From: Rubrivivax gelatinosus
Lineage (GTDB): Bacteria > Pseudomonadota > Gammaproteobacteria > Burkholderiales > Burkholderiaceae_C
Length of the DNA: 60,481 nt
Assembly: GCF_016583785.1 (NCBI RefSeq)
Contig: NZ_NRRU01000018.1
Span: 1-60,481, forward strand
Direction of reading: 5' to 3'
Shown here: positions 8,726 through 18,429 of the stretch, in pieces
How positions within the stretch are numbered: position 1 is the stretch's first letter
How the letters are laid out: every line of letters begins with the position of its first letter
The notes under the pieces: model-generated
What the model saw: only the letters and a program-made list of their open reading frames with translations
Database searches by the model: none
What the model was told of the DNA's origin: nothing
Translations under genes and position numbers: made by a program

Positions 8726-11047
8726 ATGACGTTCCCGCTCGGATCCCTGGGCGCCGGCACGGCCGCGGCCCGTTCGCCGCGCACGATCGAAGCTCCGGCC
8801 CGCTGGCGCCAGCAGGCGCTGCTGGCCCTCGGAGCCGTCGCCTGGCTGCTGCTGGTGCTGGCGCTGGCGACCTACCACCCGGCCGATCCCGCCTTCACCA
8901 CTTCCGGCAGCGGCGAGCCGGTGCACAACCGCGCCGGGCTGCTCGGCGCCTGGGTTGCCGATCTCGCCTATTTCCTGTTCGGCTTCTCGGCCTGGTGGCT
9001 GCTGCCGGTGGGTCTGCGCGTCTGGCTGGCGACGCTGGCCCAGGTGCTGCGTTCGGGTGACGACGCGCCGGCCGAGCCGCCGCGCCCGGCATGGAGCTTC
9101 TGGCTCGGTTTCGTGCTGCTGATGATGTCCGCAGCCGCGCTCGAATGGACGCGGCTGTACCGGCTGGAGGCGCTGCTGCCGGGGCATTCCGGCGGCGTGC
9201 TCGGATACGCGCTCGGCCCGCTGTCGATGCGCTGGCTGGGTTTCGCCGGCTCGGGCGTGCTCTGGATCGTGATGCTGGTCGCCGGCATGTCGCTGGCGCT
9301 GGGTTTTTCGTGGCTGAAGCTGGCGGACAGGATCGGCGAACGGGTCGAAGGCCTGCGCGAACGCCGCGCCGAGGTGCGCGAGCAGGCCGAGGACCGCCGC
9401 ATCGGCGAGCAGGCGACGCGCGAACGTGAACACGTCGTCGAGGTCGAGCGCCAGATCGTCGAGGAGCACGTGCCGATCGTCATCGAGCCGCCGGTCGTCG
9501 AGGTGCCCAAGTCCGAACGTGTCGCCAAGGAGCGCCAGAAGCCGCTGTTCGTCGAGCTCGCCGACACCAAGCTGCCGCAGGTCGACCTGCTCGACGCCGC
9601 GCCCGGGCGCCAGGAGAGCGTGACGCCCGAGTCGCTGGAGATGACCAGCCGGCTGATCGAGAAGAAGCTCAAGGACTTCGGTGTCGAGGTGCGCGTCGTC
9701 GCCGCGTCGCCGGGCCCTGTGATCACGCGCTACGAGATCGAGCCGGCCACCGGCGTCAAGGGTGCGCAGGTCGTCAACCTCGCGCGCGACCTGGCGCGTT
9801 CGCTGTCGCTGATCTCGATCCGCGTCGTCGAGGTCATCCCGGGCAAGAACTACATGGCGCTGGAGCTGCCGAACGCGCGCCGCCAGACCATCCGCCTGGC
9901 CGAGATCCTGGGCTCGCAGATCTATCACGACGCCGCCTCGCTGCTGACGATGGGCCTGGGCAAGGACATCATCGGCAACCCGGTCGTCGCCGACCTGGCC
10001 AAGATGCCTCACTGCCTGGTCGCCGGCACCACCGGCTCGGGCAAGTCGGTGGGCATCAACGCGATGATCCTCAGCCTGCTCTACAAGGCCGAGGCGCGCG
10101 ACGTGCGGCTCATCCTGATCGACCCGAAGATGCTCGAGATGAGCGTCTACGAGGGCATCCCGCACCTGCTGGCGCCGGTCGTCACCGACATGAAGCAGGC
10201 GGCCAACGCGCTCAACTGGTGCGTCGGCGAGATGGAGCGGCGCTACAAGCTGATGAGCAAGCTGGGCGTGCGCAACCTCGCCGGCTACAACAAGAAGATC
10301 GCCGAAGCCCAGGCCCGGGGCGAGAGCCTGGGCAACCCGTTCAGCCTGACGCCCGAGCAGCCCGAGCCGCTGGAGCGGCTGCCGCACGTGGTCGTCGTCA
10401 TCGACGAACTGGCCGACCTGATGATGGTCGTCGGCAAGAAGATCGAGGAGCTGATCGCGCGCCTGGCGCAGAAGGCGCGTGCCGCCGGCATCCACCTGAT
10501 CCTGGCGACGCAGCGCCCCAGCGTCGACGTCATCACCGGCCTCATCAAGGCCAACATCCCGACGCGGCTGTCGTTCCAGGTCTCGAGCAAGATCGACAGC
10601 CGCACCATCCTCGACCAGATGGGCGCCGAGGCGCTGCTGGGGCAGGGCGACATGCTCTACCTGCCGCCGGGCAGCGGCATGCCGGTGCGCGTGCACGGCG
10701 CCTTCGTCAGCGACGACGAGGTGCACCGCGTCGTCGAATACCTCAAGACCCAGGGCGAGGCCAACTACGTCGAAGGCATCCTCGAAGGCGGCACGCTCGA
10801 AGGCGACGCCGACGCGATGCCCGAAGGCGGCCCCAGCGGCGGCGGCGAAGACGACTCGATGTACGACCAGGCGGTGCAGGTCGTGCTGCAGCACCGGCGG
10901 GCGTCGATCTCGCTCGTTCAGCGCCACCTGCGCATCGGCTACAACCGCGCCGCACGCCTGCTGGAACAGATGGAGAAGTCCGGCATCGTCTCGGCCATGG
11001 GCCACAACGGCAACCGCGACCTGCTGGTCCCGAAACGCGAAGAATGA
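8726..11047 (+). CDS. ftsK: DNA translocase FtsK
   Basis: Division-septum DNA pump that clears chromosome termini and activates XerCD at dif. The 773-residue protein has four predicted membrane segments in the first ~200 residues (from about 28-48 through 180-200), a short charged linker (~205-290), the RecA-like motor with Walker A GTTGSGKS at 434-441 and Walker [13 protein letters not shown], and a C-terminal winged-helix gamma domain (~705-773, [20 protein letters not shown]) that reads KOPS sites. The linker is short, as in SpoIIIE-like betaproteobacterial FtsK. The last four bases overlap lolA (ATGA), so the two are translationally coupled. Confidence 0.96.
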   Translation: MTFPLGSLGAGTAAARSPRTIEAPARWRQQALLALGAVAWLLLVLALATYHPADPAFTTSGSGEPVHNRAGLLGAWVADLAYFLFGFSAWWLLPVGLRVWLATLAQVLRSGDDAPAEPPRPAWSFWLGFVLLMMSAAALEWTRLYRLEALLPGHSGGVLGYALGPLSMRWLGFAGSGVLWIVMLVAGMSLALGFSWLKLADRIGERVEGLRERRAEVREQAEDRRIGEQATREREHVVEVERQIVEEHVPIVIEPPVVEVPKSERVAKERQKPLFVELADTKLPQVDLLDAAPGRQESVTPESLEMTSRLIEKKLKDFGVEVRVVAASPGPVITRYEIEPATGVKGAQVVNLARDLARSLSLISIRVVEVIPGKNYMALELPNARRQTIRLAEILGSQIYHDAASLLTMGLGKDIIGNPVVADLAKMPHCLVAGTTGSGKSVGINAMILSLLYKAEARDVRLILIDPKMLEMSVYEGIPHLLAPVVTDMKQAANALNWCVGEMERRYKLMSKLGVRNLAGYNKKIAEAQARGESLGNPFSLTPEQPEPLERLPHVVVVIDELADLMMVVGKKIEELIARLAQKARAAGIHLILATQRPSVDVITGLIKANIPTRLSFQVSSKIDSRTILDQMGAEALLGQGDMLYLPPGSGMPVRVHGAFVSDDEVHRVVEYLKTQGEANYVEGILEGGTLEGDADAMPEGGPSGGGEDDSMYDQAVQVVLQHRRASISLVQRHLRIGYNRAARLLEQMEKSGIVSAMGHNGNRDLLVPKREE

Positions 11048-11652
11048 AGAAGTACCTGATTGCCGCCGCGCTCGTCGCGGCCGCCGCGGCAGCGCATGCC
11101 GACGCCGTGCAGACGCTGCGTGCCTTCGTGCGCGACGTGAAGAGCGGCCGTGCCGAATTTACCCAGACCGTCACCTCGCCCGACGGCGCGAGGAAAAAAA
11201 CCTCCAGCGGTCGCTTCGAGTTCCTGCGCCCCGACCGCTTCCGCTTCGGCTACGAGAAACCCTTCCAGCAGACCATCGTCGCCGACGGTCAGAAGGTGTG
11301 GATCTACGACCCCGACCTGAACCAGGTGAGTTCGCGCAAGCTCGCCCAGGCGCTGGGCGCGACGCCGGCGGCGCTGCTGGCCGGCGGCTCGCTCGATGGC
11401 GACTTCACGCTCAGCGACGCCGGCAGCCAGGGCGGGCTCGACTGGGCTCAGGCGACACCGCGCACCAAGGACGGCGCCTTCCGCTCGATGAAGGTGGGTT
11501 TCCGCGGCAGCGAACTGGCGGCCGTCGAGATCGTCGACGGTTTCGGTCAGCGCTCGCGGCTGGACTTCACGCGCTTCGAGGCCGGCGTCGCGCTGCCGGC
11601 CGAGCGCTTCCGCTTCACGGTGCCGGCCGGCGCCGACGTGCTCGAGCAGTAG
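11044..11652 (+). CDS. lolA: outer-membrane lipoprotein carrier protein LolA
   Basis: Periplasmic chaperone that ferries lipoproteins from LolCDE to LolB. The 202-residue precursor has a clear signal peptide ([19 protein letters not shown], cleaved after residue ~19) and the LolA fold with [27 protein letters not shown] and [13 protein letters not shown]. Start ATG at 11044 overlaps the ftsK stop by four bases; ftsK-lolA-rarA is a common proteobacterial order, and rarA indeed follows here with cheW inverted between. A short hairpin with a T-run closes the unit. Confidence 0.95.
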   Translation: MKKYLIAAALVAAAAAAHADAVQTLRAFVRDVKSGRAEFTQTVTSPDGARKKTSSGRFEFLRPDRFRFGYEKPFQQTIVADGQKVWIYDPDLNQVSSRKLAQALGATPAALLAGGSLDGDFTLSDAGSQGGLDWAQATPRTKDGAFRSMKVGFRGSELAAVEIVDGFGQRSRLDFTRFEAGVALPAERFRFTVPAGADVLEQ

Positions 11653-11669
11653 CCGGCGCGGCCGGTTTT
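11653..11669 (+). terminator. short terminator after lolA
   Basis: CCGGC-GCG-GCCGG followed by TTTT, ending on the first base of the convergent cheW stop codon. Confidence 0.5.
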
Positions 11670-12187
11670 CAGAAGGTCTCGGCGTCCATCAGCCCCATGT
11701 CGGGGCTGCGCACCAGCGACTCGATGTCCAGCAGGATCAGCATGCGTTCGTCGTCGCCCGACTTCAGCGTGCCCAGGCCGGTGATGTAGGTCGCGTCGAT
11801 CGCGCCGTTGAACTCGGGCGAGGGCTTGATCTGCTCGCCGCCGAGTTCGAGCACGTCGCTGACCGAGTCGACCACCATGCCGACGGTGCGCCCGCCGATG
11901 TTCAGGATGATGACGACGGTGAAGCTGTTGTACTCGGCGTCGGCCAGGCCGAAACGCACGCGCAGGTCGACGATCGGCACGATCACGCCGCGCAGGTTGA
12001 CCACGCCCTTGATGAACACCGGCGCGTTGGCGATGCGGGTCGGCGGCTCGTAGCCGCGGATTTCCTGCACCTTCAGGATGTCGATGCCGTATTCCTCGGC
12101 ACCGAGCTTGAACGAGAGGTACTCGCGCGCCGCGGCGGCGATCGCGGCCGCCTGAGCGGCGGCAGGGCTGGCGAGGGCGGTGCTCAT
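11669..12187 (-). CDS. cheW: chemotaxis coupling protein CheW
   Basis: A 172-residue CheW-like SH3-fold adaptor linking chemoreceptors to CheA. After an Ala-rich N-terminal extension (~1-20) come the family strands [42 protein letters not shown] and [28 protein letters not shown] is the usual CheA-contact region. The ATG at 12185-12187 has AAGGAG at good spacing. It is isolated from other chemotaxis genes, so it may serve a system encoded elsewhere. It sits inverted between lolA and rarA. Confidence 0.93.
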   Translation of the reverse strand: MSTALASPAAAQAAAIAAAAREYLSFKLGAEEYGIDILKVQEIRGYEPPTRIANAPVFIKGVVNLRGVIVPIVDLRVRFGLADAEYNSFTVVIILNIGGRTVGMVVDSVSDVLELGGEQIKPSPEFNGAIDATYITGLGTLKSGDDERMLILLDIESLVRSPDMGLMDAETF

Positions 12188-12316
12188 GCGGGCTCCTTGC
12201 GTGGTTCTGTTGCGCGGTCCCGCCTGCGGTCGGCGGCCGTGGCGGCGATTCTGGTCGGGCAGGCGGCGCGTCAAAGCTCAAAAAACGCTGTCGACCGGCC
12301 CCAATTCCGGCTCGGC

Positions 12317-12322
12317 GACAAT
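12317..12322 (+). promoter_or_regulatory. -10-like GACAAT, 5 nt before rarA
   Basis: GACAAT, CGGCC, ATG; the tightest spacing of the series. No Shine-Dalgarno. Confidence 0.45.
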
Positions 12323-12327
12323 CGGCC

Positions 12328-13674
12328 ATGGACGCCCAGGACAGCCTGTTCGCCGAAGACCCGCCGCCGCCCGCGGTGCCGGCCGATGCCGCGCCGCTGG
12401 CAGGCGTGCCGCTGGCCGAGCGCCTGCGCCCGCAGACGCTGGCCGAGGTCATCGGCCAGCAGCACCTGCTGGGCCCGGGCCGCGCCTTGCGCGTGGCCTT
12501 CGAGAGCGGCCGCATCCCGTCGATGATCCTGTGGGGCCCGCCCGGCGTCGGCAAGACGACGCTGGCGCGGCTGGTCGCCGGCTCGGTGCAGGCGCAGTTC
12601 ATCGTGCTGTCGGCGGTGCTCGCCGGCGTCAAGGACATCCGCGACGCGGTCGAGCAGGCCAAGGACGCGCGCCGCCGCGGCCGCGCCACCATCGTCTTCG
12701 TCGACGAGGTGCACCGCTTCAACAAGGCGCAGCAGGACGCCTTCCTGCCGCACGTCGAGTCGGGGCTGTTCACCTTCATCGGCGCGACGACCGAGAACCC
12801 GTCGTTCGAGGTCAACTCGGCGCTGCTGTCGCGCGCCACCGTGCACGTGCTGAAGTCGCTCGGCGACGAGGACTTGACAGTGCTGCTGGACCGTGCCTGC
12901 ACGCTGCTGCAGGCGCCGCCGCTCAGCGCCGCCGCGCAGCTGCGTCTGGTGGCTCATGCCGACGGCGACGCGCGCCGCCTGCTCAACGCCTACGAGAACC
13001 TGGTCGCCACCGCCGGCGATGTCGCCGAGTTCGACGAGGCGACGCTCGAGCGTGCCCTGGGCGAGATGCTGCGCCGCTACGACAAGGGCGGCGACCAGTT
13101 CTACGACACGATCTCGGCGCTGCACAAGTCGGTGCGCGGTTCGAACCCCGACGCCGCGATCTACTGGCTCGCGCGCCTGCTCGACGGTGGTGCCGACCCG
13201 CGTTATGCCGCGCGCCGCATCGTGCGCATGGCGGCCGAGGACATCGGCCTGGCCGACCCGCGTGCGCTGCGCCTGGCGCTGGACGCGGCCGAGGTCTACG
13301 AGCGCCTGGGGTCACCCGAGGGCGAGCTGGCCCTGGCCGAGGCCGTGGTCTATCTGGCGATCGCGCCCAAGTCGAACGCGGTATACAAAGCGTGGAACCA
13401 GGTGCGCGACCTGGTGCGCCGCGACATCAGCCGGCCGGTGCCGGACCGCCTGCGCAACGCACCCACCAAGCTGATGAAGTCGCTCGGCCACGGCGAGGGC
13501 TACCGCTATGCCCATGACGAGCCCGAAGCTTATGCCGCCGGCGAGCATTACCTGCCCGACGGGCTCGGCGGCCAGCGCTTCTACGAACCGGTCAAGCGCG
13601 GGCTCGAGGCCCGCATCGCCGAACGCCTAGCAGAACTTCGCACTCTCGACGATGCGGTGACTACGCCGCGGTGA
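12328..13674 (+). CDS. rarA: replication-associated recombination protein A (MgsA/RarA)
   Basis: AAA+ ATPase acting at stalled replication forks, related to clamp loaders. The 448-residue protein has Walker A GPPGVGKT at 70-77, Walker [10 protein letters not shown], the sensor/arginine-finger segment [16 protein letters not shown], and the C-terminal tetramerisation domain ([22 protein letters not shown] and YPAxG-type end). Length is standard. The ATG at 12328 follows a GACAAT hexamer by five bases. Downstream, the liv operon begins after 168 bases. Confidence 0.95.
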   Translation: MDAQDSLFAEDPPPPAVPADAAPLAGVPLAERLRPQTLAEVIGQQHLLGPGRALRVAFESGRIPSMILWGPPGVGKTTLARLVAGSVQAQFIVLSAVLAGVKDIRDAVEQAKDARRRGRATIVFVDEVHRFNKAQQDAFLPHVESGLFTFIGATTENPSFEVNSALLSRATVHVLKSLGDEDLTVLLDRACTLLQAPPLSAAAQLRLVAHADGDARRLLNAYENLVATAGDVAEFDEATLERALGEMLRRYDKGGDQFYDTISALHKSVRGSNPDAAIYWLARLLDGGADPRYAARRIVRMAAEDIGLADPRALRLALDAAEVYERLGSPEGELALAEAVVYLAIAPKSNAVYKAWNQVRDLVRRDISRPVPDRLRNAPTKLMKSLGHGEGYRYAHDEPEAYAAGEHYLPDGLGGQRFYEPVKRGLEARIAERLAELRTLDDAVTTPR

Positions 13675-13842
13675 CAGTTGCGTTTCAGGCGAGAATCGCG
13701 CCCCAAGCGCGGCCACCAGCTTGTGCCAGCGGGGAGTCGGGCCCTGCTTTACATACAACTCGAAACGATCCGGCCGGCTTCTTGCTAGCTACGACACGGC
13801 GCGCGGAGCACCCGCGCGGCTCACCCCGGAGACTTTCTTTCG

Positions 13843-14766
13843 ATGGAAACTTTCTTCCAGCAGATCATCAATGGTCTGGTGCTCGGCAGCATGTACGCGC
13901 TGGTGGCACTGGGCTACACGATGGTCTACGGCATCATCAACCTGATCAACTTCGCGCACGGCGAGGTGTTGATGGTGGGCGCGCTGACGAGCTGGACCGT
14001 CGTCACGCTGCTGGCCGACTCCGGCCTGCCCGGCTGGCTGATGATGCTGATATCGCTGATCGCGGCCATCATCGTCTGCGCCGCGCTCAACTTCACGATC
14101 GAGAAGCTGGCCTACAGGCCGCTGCGCAGCGCGCCGCGGCTGGCTCCGCTGATCACCGCGATGGGCATGAGTCTGCTGCTGCAGACCATCGCGATGATCA
14201 TCTGGAAGCCCAACCCCAAGCCTTATCCGCTGCTGCTGCCGACCGACCCGATCGACCTCGGTGGCCCGGTGATCAGCGTCACGCAGTGCCTGATCCTGGG
14301 GCTGACGGCGGTGATCCTGGCCTCGCTGATGTACCTGGTGAACCGCACCAAGCTCGGCCGCGCGATGCGCGCCACCGCCGAGAACCCGCGCGTGGCCGCG
14401 CTGATGGGCGTGCGCCCCGACATGGTGATCTCGGCCACCTTCATCATCGGCGCGGCGCTGGCCGCCGTCGCTGGCGTGATGTGGGCCGCCAACTACGGCA
14501 CGGTGCAGCACTCGATGGGTTTCCTGCCGGGGCTCAAGGCCTTCACCGCTGCGGTGCTGGGTGGCATCGGCAACCTGGCCGGTGCCGTCGTCGGCGGCAT
14601 CCTGCTGGGGCTGGTCGAGGCCATCGGTGCGGGATACCTCGGTGACCTCACCGGCGGCGTGCTCGGCAGCCATTACGCCGACATCTTCGCCTTCGTCGCG
14701 CTGATCCTGGTGCTCACGCTGCGCCCCGCCGGCCTGCTCGGCGAACGCGTCGCAGACCGCGCCTGA
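13843..14766 (+). CDS. livH: branched-chain amino acid ABC transporter permease LivH
   Basis: Inner-membrane permease, 307 residues, with about eight hydrophobic segments. The opening FFQQIINGLVLGSMYALVALGYTMVYGIINLINFAHGE is the LivH signature, and GRAMRATAENPRVAALMGV is the cytoplasmic coupling loop that contacts the ATPases. First gene of livHMGF; a GAGACTTTC region precedes the ATG. No periplasmic substrate-binding protein (LivJ/K) is encoded in this cluster, so the binding protein must be elsewhere. Confidence 0.94.
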   Translation: METFFQQIINGLVLGSMYALVALGYTMVYGIINLINFAHGEVLMVGALTSWTVVTLLADSGLPGWLMMLISLIAAIIVCAALNFTIEKLAYRPLRSAPRLAPLITAMGMSLLLQTIAMIIWKPNPKPYPLLLPTDPIDLGGPVISVTQCLILGLTAVILASLMYLVNRTKLGRAMRATAENPRVAALMGVRPDMVISATFIIGAALAAVAGVMWAANYGTVQHSMGFLPGLKAFTAAVLGGIGNLAGAVVGGILLGLVEAIGAGYLGDLTGGVLGSHYADIFAFVALILVLTLRPAGLLGERVADRA

Positions 14767-14782
14767 CGTCCTGGCCGCTCCC

Positions 14783-15874
14783 ATGAAGAACAAGCTCTTC
14801 CTCTTCCTCCTCGCGGCGGTGGCCCTGCTGGCGCTGCCGATCCTGGCGCAGCAGTTCGGCCAGGGCTGGGTCCGCATCCTGGCGCTGGCGCTGCTGTACG
14901 TGCTGCTGGCGCTGGGCCTGAACATCGTCGTCGGCTACGCCGGCCTGCTCGACCTGGGCTACGTCGCCTTCTACGCCGTCGGCGCCTACATGTACGCGCT
15001 GCTGGCGTCGCCGCACCTGGCCGAGAACTTCGAGTGGATCGCTCGGGCCTTGCCGGGAGGGATGCACACGCCGATCTGGGCGGTGATACCGCTGGCGGCG
15101 GGCCTCGCCGCACTGGCCGGCGTGCTGCTCGGCACCCCGGTGCTCAAGCTGCGCGGCGACTACCTGGCGATCGTCACGCTGGGCTTCGGCGAGATCATCC
15201 GGGTCTTCATGAACAACATGGAGTACCCGCTGAACATCACCAACGGGCCGCGCGGGCTGGACCGCATCGACTCGATGAACCTGTTCGGCTTCAGCTTCGG
15301 CGAGACCCACTACATCGGCGGCTTCGCGCTGCCGTCGGTCACGCTGTACTACTACCTGTTCCTCGCGCTCGTCATCTTCAGCGTGCTGATCTGCTACCGG
15401 CTCGAGCGCTCGCGCATCGGCCGCGCCTGGATGGCCATCCGCGAGGACGAGATCGCCGCCAAGGCGATGGGCATCAACACCCGCAACATGAAGCTGCTGG
15501 CCTTCGGCATGGGCGCCACCTTCGGCGGCGTCTCGGGTTCGATGTTCGCGGCCTTCCAGGGCTTCGTCTCGCCCGAGTCGTTCTCGCTGCAGGAGAGCGT
15601 GATGATCGTGGCGATGATCGTGCTCGGCGGTCTCGGCCACATCCCCGGCGTCATCCTCGGCGCGGTGATGCTGGCGGCTCTGCCCGAGGTGCTGCGCTAC
15701 GTCGCCGGCCCGCTGCAGGACATGACCGGCGGGCGCCTGGACGCAGCCATCCTGCGCCAGCTGCTGATCGCCAGCGCGATGATCTCCATCATGTTGCTGC
15801 GCCCGCGCGGCCTGTGGCCCTCGCCCGAACACGGCAAGGCCGCACCGCGGCCGGTCACCAAGCTGATGCGCTGA
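14783..15874 (+). CDS. livM: branched-chain amino acid ABC transporter permease LivM
   Basis: A 363-residue second permease of the heterodimer, 16 bases after livH. Hydrophobic segments are spread over the length; the early GLNIVVGYAGLLDLGYVAF and the coupling loop GRAWMAIREDEIAAKAMGI are LivM hallmarks. The C-terminus (RPRGLWPSPEHGKAAP) is a short cytoplasmic tail. Start ATG at 14783 gives a typical MKNKLFLFLL membrane start. Confidence 0.94.
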   Translation: MKNKLFLFLLAAVALLALPILAQQFGQGWVRILALALLYVLLALGLNIVVGYAGLLDLGYVAFYAVGAYMYALLASPHLAENFEWIARALPGGMHTPIWAVIPLAAGLAALAGVLLGTPVLKLRGDYLAIVTLGFGEIIRVFMNNMEYPLNITNGPRGLDRIDSMNLFGFSFGETHYIGGFALPSVTLYYYLFLALVIFSVLICYRLERSRIGRAWMAIREDEIAAKAMGINTRNMKLLAFGMGATFGGVSGSMFAAFQGFVSPESFSLQESVMIVAMIVLGGLGHIPGVILGAVMLAALPEVLRYVAGPLQDMTGGRLDAAILRQLLIASAMISIMLLRPRGLWPSPEHGKAAPRPVTKLMR

Positions 15875-15889
15875 AGGGACGCACGCGAC

Positions 15890-16660
15890 ATGTCGGAAAC
15901 GATTCTCAAGGTTCAGGGCGTCTCCAAGCGCTTCGGTGGTCTGCAGGCGCTGTCGGATGTCGGCATCGAGATCCGCAAGGGCCAGGTCTACGGCCTGATC
16001 GGCCCCAACGGCGCCGGCAAGACGACCTTCTTCAACGTCATCACCGGGCTCTACATTCCCGACGCCGGCAGCTTCGAGCTCGGCGGCCAGCCCTACAAGC
16101 CGAGTGCGGTGCACCTGGTCGCCAAGGCCGGCATCGCGCGCACCTTCCAGAACATTCGCCTCTTCGCCGAGATGACGGCGCTGGAGAACGTGATGGTCGG
16201 GCGCCACGTGCGCACCCATTCGGGGCTGATCGGCGCGGTGCTGCGCACCGGTGGCTTCAAGCGCGAAGAGATCGAGATCACCGAACGCGCGCGCCAGCTG
16301 CTCGAGTACGTCGGCATCGGCAAGTACGCCGACTACAAGGCGCGCACGCTGTCCTACGGCGACCAGCGCCGGCTCGAGATCGCGCGCGCCCTGGCGACCG
16401 ACCCGAAGCTGATCGCGCTCGACGAACCGGCCGCCGGCATGAACGCGACCGAGAAGGTCGTGCTGCGCGAGCTGATCGACCGCATCCGCCGCGACGGCCG
16501 CACGATCCTGCTGATCGAGCACGACGTGAAGCTGGTGATGGGGCTGTGCGACCGCGTGACGGTGCTGGACTACGGCAAGCAGATCGCCGAAGGCACACCG
16601 GCCGACGTGCAGAAGAACGAGAAGGTCATCGAGGCCTATCTGGGCACGGGTGGCCATTGA
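15890..16660 (+). CDS. livG: branched-chain amino acid ABC transporter ATP-binding protein LivG
   Basis: A 256-residue ATPase: Walker A GPNGAGKT at 38-45, signature LSYGDQRRLEIARAL (the LivG variant of LSGGQ), Walker B KLIALDEPAAGMN and the H-loop LIEHD. LivG is distinguished from LivF by this signature and by GIARTFQNIRLF. AAGGGA lies before the ATG. Its stop overlaps the livF start by one base (TGATG). Confidence 0.95.
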   Translation: MSETILKVQGVSKRFGGLQALSDVGIEIRKGQVYGLIGPNGAGKTTFFNVITGLYIPDAGSFELGGQPYKPSAVHLVAKAGIARTFQNIRLFAEMTALENVMVGRHVRTHSGLIGAVLRTGGFKREEIEITERARQLLEYVGIGKYADYKARTLSYGDQRRLEIARALATDPKLIALDEPAAGMNATEKVVLRELIDRIRRDGRTILLIEHDVKLVMGLCDRVTVLDYGKQIAEGTPADVQKNEKVIEAYLGTGGH

Positions 16661-17391
16661 TGAGCGGCGCGCAGAACATGACGACGACGATGTTGAAGGT
16701 CACCGGCCTGAAGGTGGCCTACGGCGGCATCCAGGCCGTCAAGGGTGTGAGTTTCGAGGTCAAGGAAGGCGAACTCGTGAGCTTGATCGGCGCCAACGGC
16801 GCCGGCAAGACGACGACGCTGAAGGCGATCACCGGCACCCAGCCGGTGGCCGAGGGCACCATCGAGTACCTGGGCCGCAACATCAGCGGCCAGGGCGCCT
16901 GGGACCTGGTCAAGCAGGGCCTGGTGATGGTCCCGGAAGGTCGTGGCACCTTCACCCGCATGAGCATCGTCGAGAACCTGCAGATGGGCGCGTTCATCCG
17001 CAACGACAAGGAGATCGACGCCGACATCGACAAGGTGTTCGCGCTTTTCCCTCGTCTGAAGGAGCGCCGCAACCAGCTCGCCGGCACGATGTCCGGCGGC
17101 GAACAGCAGATGCTGGCGATGGGCCGCGCGCTGATGGCCCGGCCCAAGGTGCTGCTGCTCGACGAGCCCTCGATGGGGCTGTCGCCGATCATGGTCGACA
17201 AGATCTTCGAGGTCGTGCACGACATCCACAGCCGCGGCACCACGGTGCTGCTGGTCGAGCAGAACGCCAGCCGCGCGCTCGGCCTGGCCGACCGCGGCTA
17301 CGTGATGGACTCGGGCGAGGTCACGATGACCGGCGAGGCCAAGGCGCTGCTGAACGACCCCAAGGTGCGCGCCGCCTACCTCGGCGAATAA
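16660..17391 (+). CDS. livF: branched-chain amino acid ABC transporter ATP-binding protein LivF
   Basis: A 243-residue ATPase paired with LivG: Walker A GANGAGKT at 44-51, MVPEGRGTF, signature MSGGEQQMLAMGRAL, Walker B VLLLDEPSMGLSP and H-like switch VEQN. The first ATG at 16660 overlaps the livG stop; a second ATG at 16678 would shorten the protein by six residues and is the alternative. Last gene of the operon, closed by the 17407-17438 hairpin. Confidence 0.95.
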   Translation: MSGAQNMTTTMLKVTGLKVAYGGIQAVKGVSFEVKEGELVSLIGANGAGKTTTLKAITGTQPVAEGTIEYLGRNISGQGAWDLVKQGLVMVPEGRGTFTRMSIVENLQMGAFIRNDKEIDADIDKVFALFPRLKERRNQLAGTMSGGEQQMLAMGRALMARPKVLLLDEPSMGLSPIMVDKIFEVVHDIHSRGTTVLLVEQNASRALGLADRGYVMDSGEVTMTGEAKALLNDPKVRAAYLGE

Positions 17392-17406
17392 ACCGCCGGC
17401 AGCAAA

Positions 17407-17438
17407 ACGAAGGGCCGTCCCGAGGGGCGGCCCTTCGT
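17407..17438. terminator. bidirectional terminator between livF and the Bug gene
   Basis: Eleven-bp stem ACGAAGGGCCG / CGGCCCTTCGT with a ten-base loop; a CGTTTCGG tail rightward and TTTGCTG leftward, suited to both convergent genes. Confidence 0.8.
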
Positions 17439-17457
17439 CGTTTCGGCGGGCAGCGCG

Positions 17458-18429
17458 TCAGTCGATCTTCGCCCCCGCGAGCTTGACGACCTGGCGGTAC
17501 TTGGCGAGCTCGCTCTTGACGAAGCCAGCGAACTGCTCGGGCGTCGTCGGCGCCGGTTCGACCATCAGCGTCGCCATGCGCGCCTTCAGCTCGGGCGTCG
17601 CGAGCGCGTCGGTGAAGGCCTTGTTCAGGCGCAGCGTGGTCTCGCGCGGCAGCCCGGCCGGGCCGAAGAGGCCGAACCAGGTACTGATGTCGAAGCCGGG
17701 CAGGCCGGCCTCGATCGCCGTCGGCAGCTCGGGCATCACGCTCGAGCGCCGCGCCGTCGTCACCGCCAGCGCCTTCAGCCGGCCGCTGCGGATGTTGGCC
17801 GAGGCGGCGGCGAGGTTGTCGAAGTTGAAGTCGACCTGGCCGCCCAGCAGCGCCAGCTGCGCCGGGGCCGCGCCGGCATAGGGGATGTGCACGATGAACA
17901 GGCCGGCGCTGGCCTCGAACATCTCGCCGGCCAGATGCCCGGCGCTGCCGTTGCCGCCCGAGCCGTAGTTCAGCTTGCCCGGGTTGCGCCTGGCGTAGGC
18001 GACGAGGTCGGCGAGGGTCGCGATCTTCAGCCGCGCCGCGGTCTGCGCGTTCATCACCAGCACGTTGGGCACCTGGGCCACCAGCGTGATCGGCGTGAAG
18101 TCGCGGATCGGGTCGTAAGGCATCCGGGCGTACAGCCAGGGGTTGATCGCGTGCGTCGCAACCGCGCCCATCACGATGGTGTGGCCGTCGGGCGCACTCC
18201 TGGCGGCAATGTCGGCGCCGAGGTTGCCGCCGGCGCCGGGTCTGTTCTCGACGACGACCAGACCGAGGCTGTCCTTGACACGTTCGGCCAGCGCGCGCGC
18301 GATCGTGTCCAGCGGGCCGCCGGGCGGGTAGGGCACGACCAGGCGGATCGGCCGCGAATCGGCGGCGAAGGCCTGGGCGCCGGCGGCAGCCAGTGCGGCG
18401 GCGACCAGCAGGTGGCGGCGGCTCGGCAT
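17458..18429 (-). CDS. Bug-family tripartite tricarboxylate transporter substrate-binding protein
   Basis: A 323-residue periplasmic receptor with a signal peptide (MPSRRHLLVAAALAAAGAQAFA). Family marks are present: RLVVPYPPGGPLDTIAR, VVVENRPGAGGNLG, MGAVATHAINPWLYARMPYDPIRDFTPI and the late ARMATLMVEPAPTTPEQFAGF. Bug proteins bind carboxylates or aromatic acids; the ligand is not predictable. No TctA/TctB membrane genes are near, so it is an orphan receptor, as is usual in Burkholderiales. Its ATG overlaps the stop of the upstream ferredoxin-reductase gene (TGATG), so the pair is translationally coupled. Confidence 0.93.
   Translation of the reverse strand: MPSRRHLLVAAALAAAGAQAFAADSRPIRLVVPYPPGGPLDTIARALAERVKDSLGLVVVENRPGAGGNLGADIAARSAPDGHTIVMGAVATHAINPWLYARMPYDPIRDFTPITLVAQVPNVLVMNAQTAARLKIATLADLVAYARRNPGKLNYGSGGNGSAGHLAGEMFEASAGLFIVHIPYAGAAPAQLALLGGQVDFNFDNLAAASANIRSGRLKALAVTTARRSSVMPELPTAIEAGLPGFDISTWFGLFGPAGLPRETTLRLNKAFTDALATPELKARMATLMVEPAPTTPEQFAGFVKSELAKYRQVVKLAGAKID

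Noticed and set aside
13721..13755. TTGTGC plus TACATA as promoter of the liv operon
   Set aside because: Spacing is 23 bases and the hexamers are weak.
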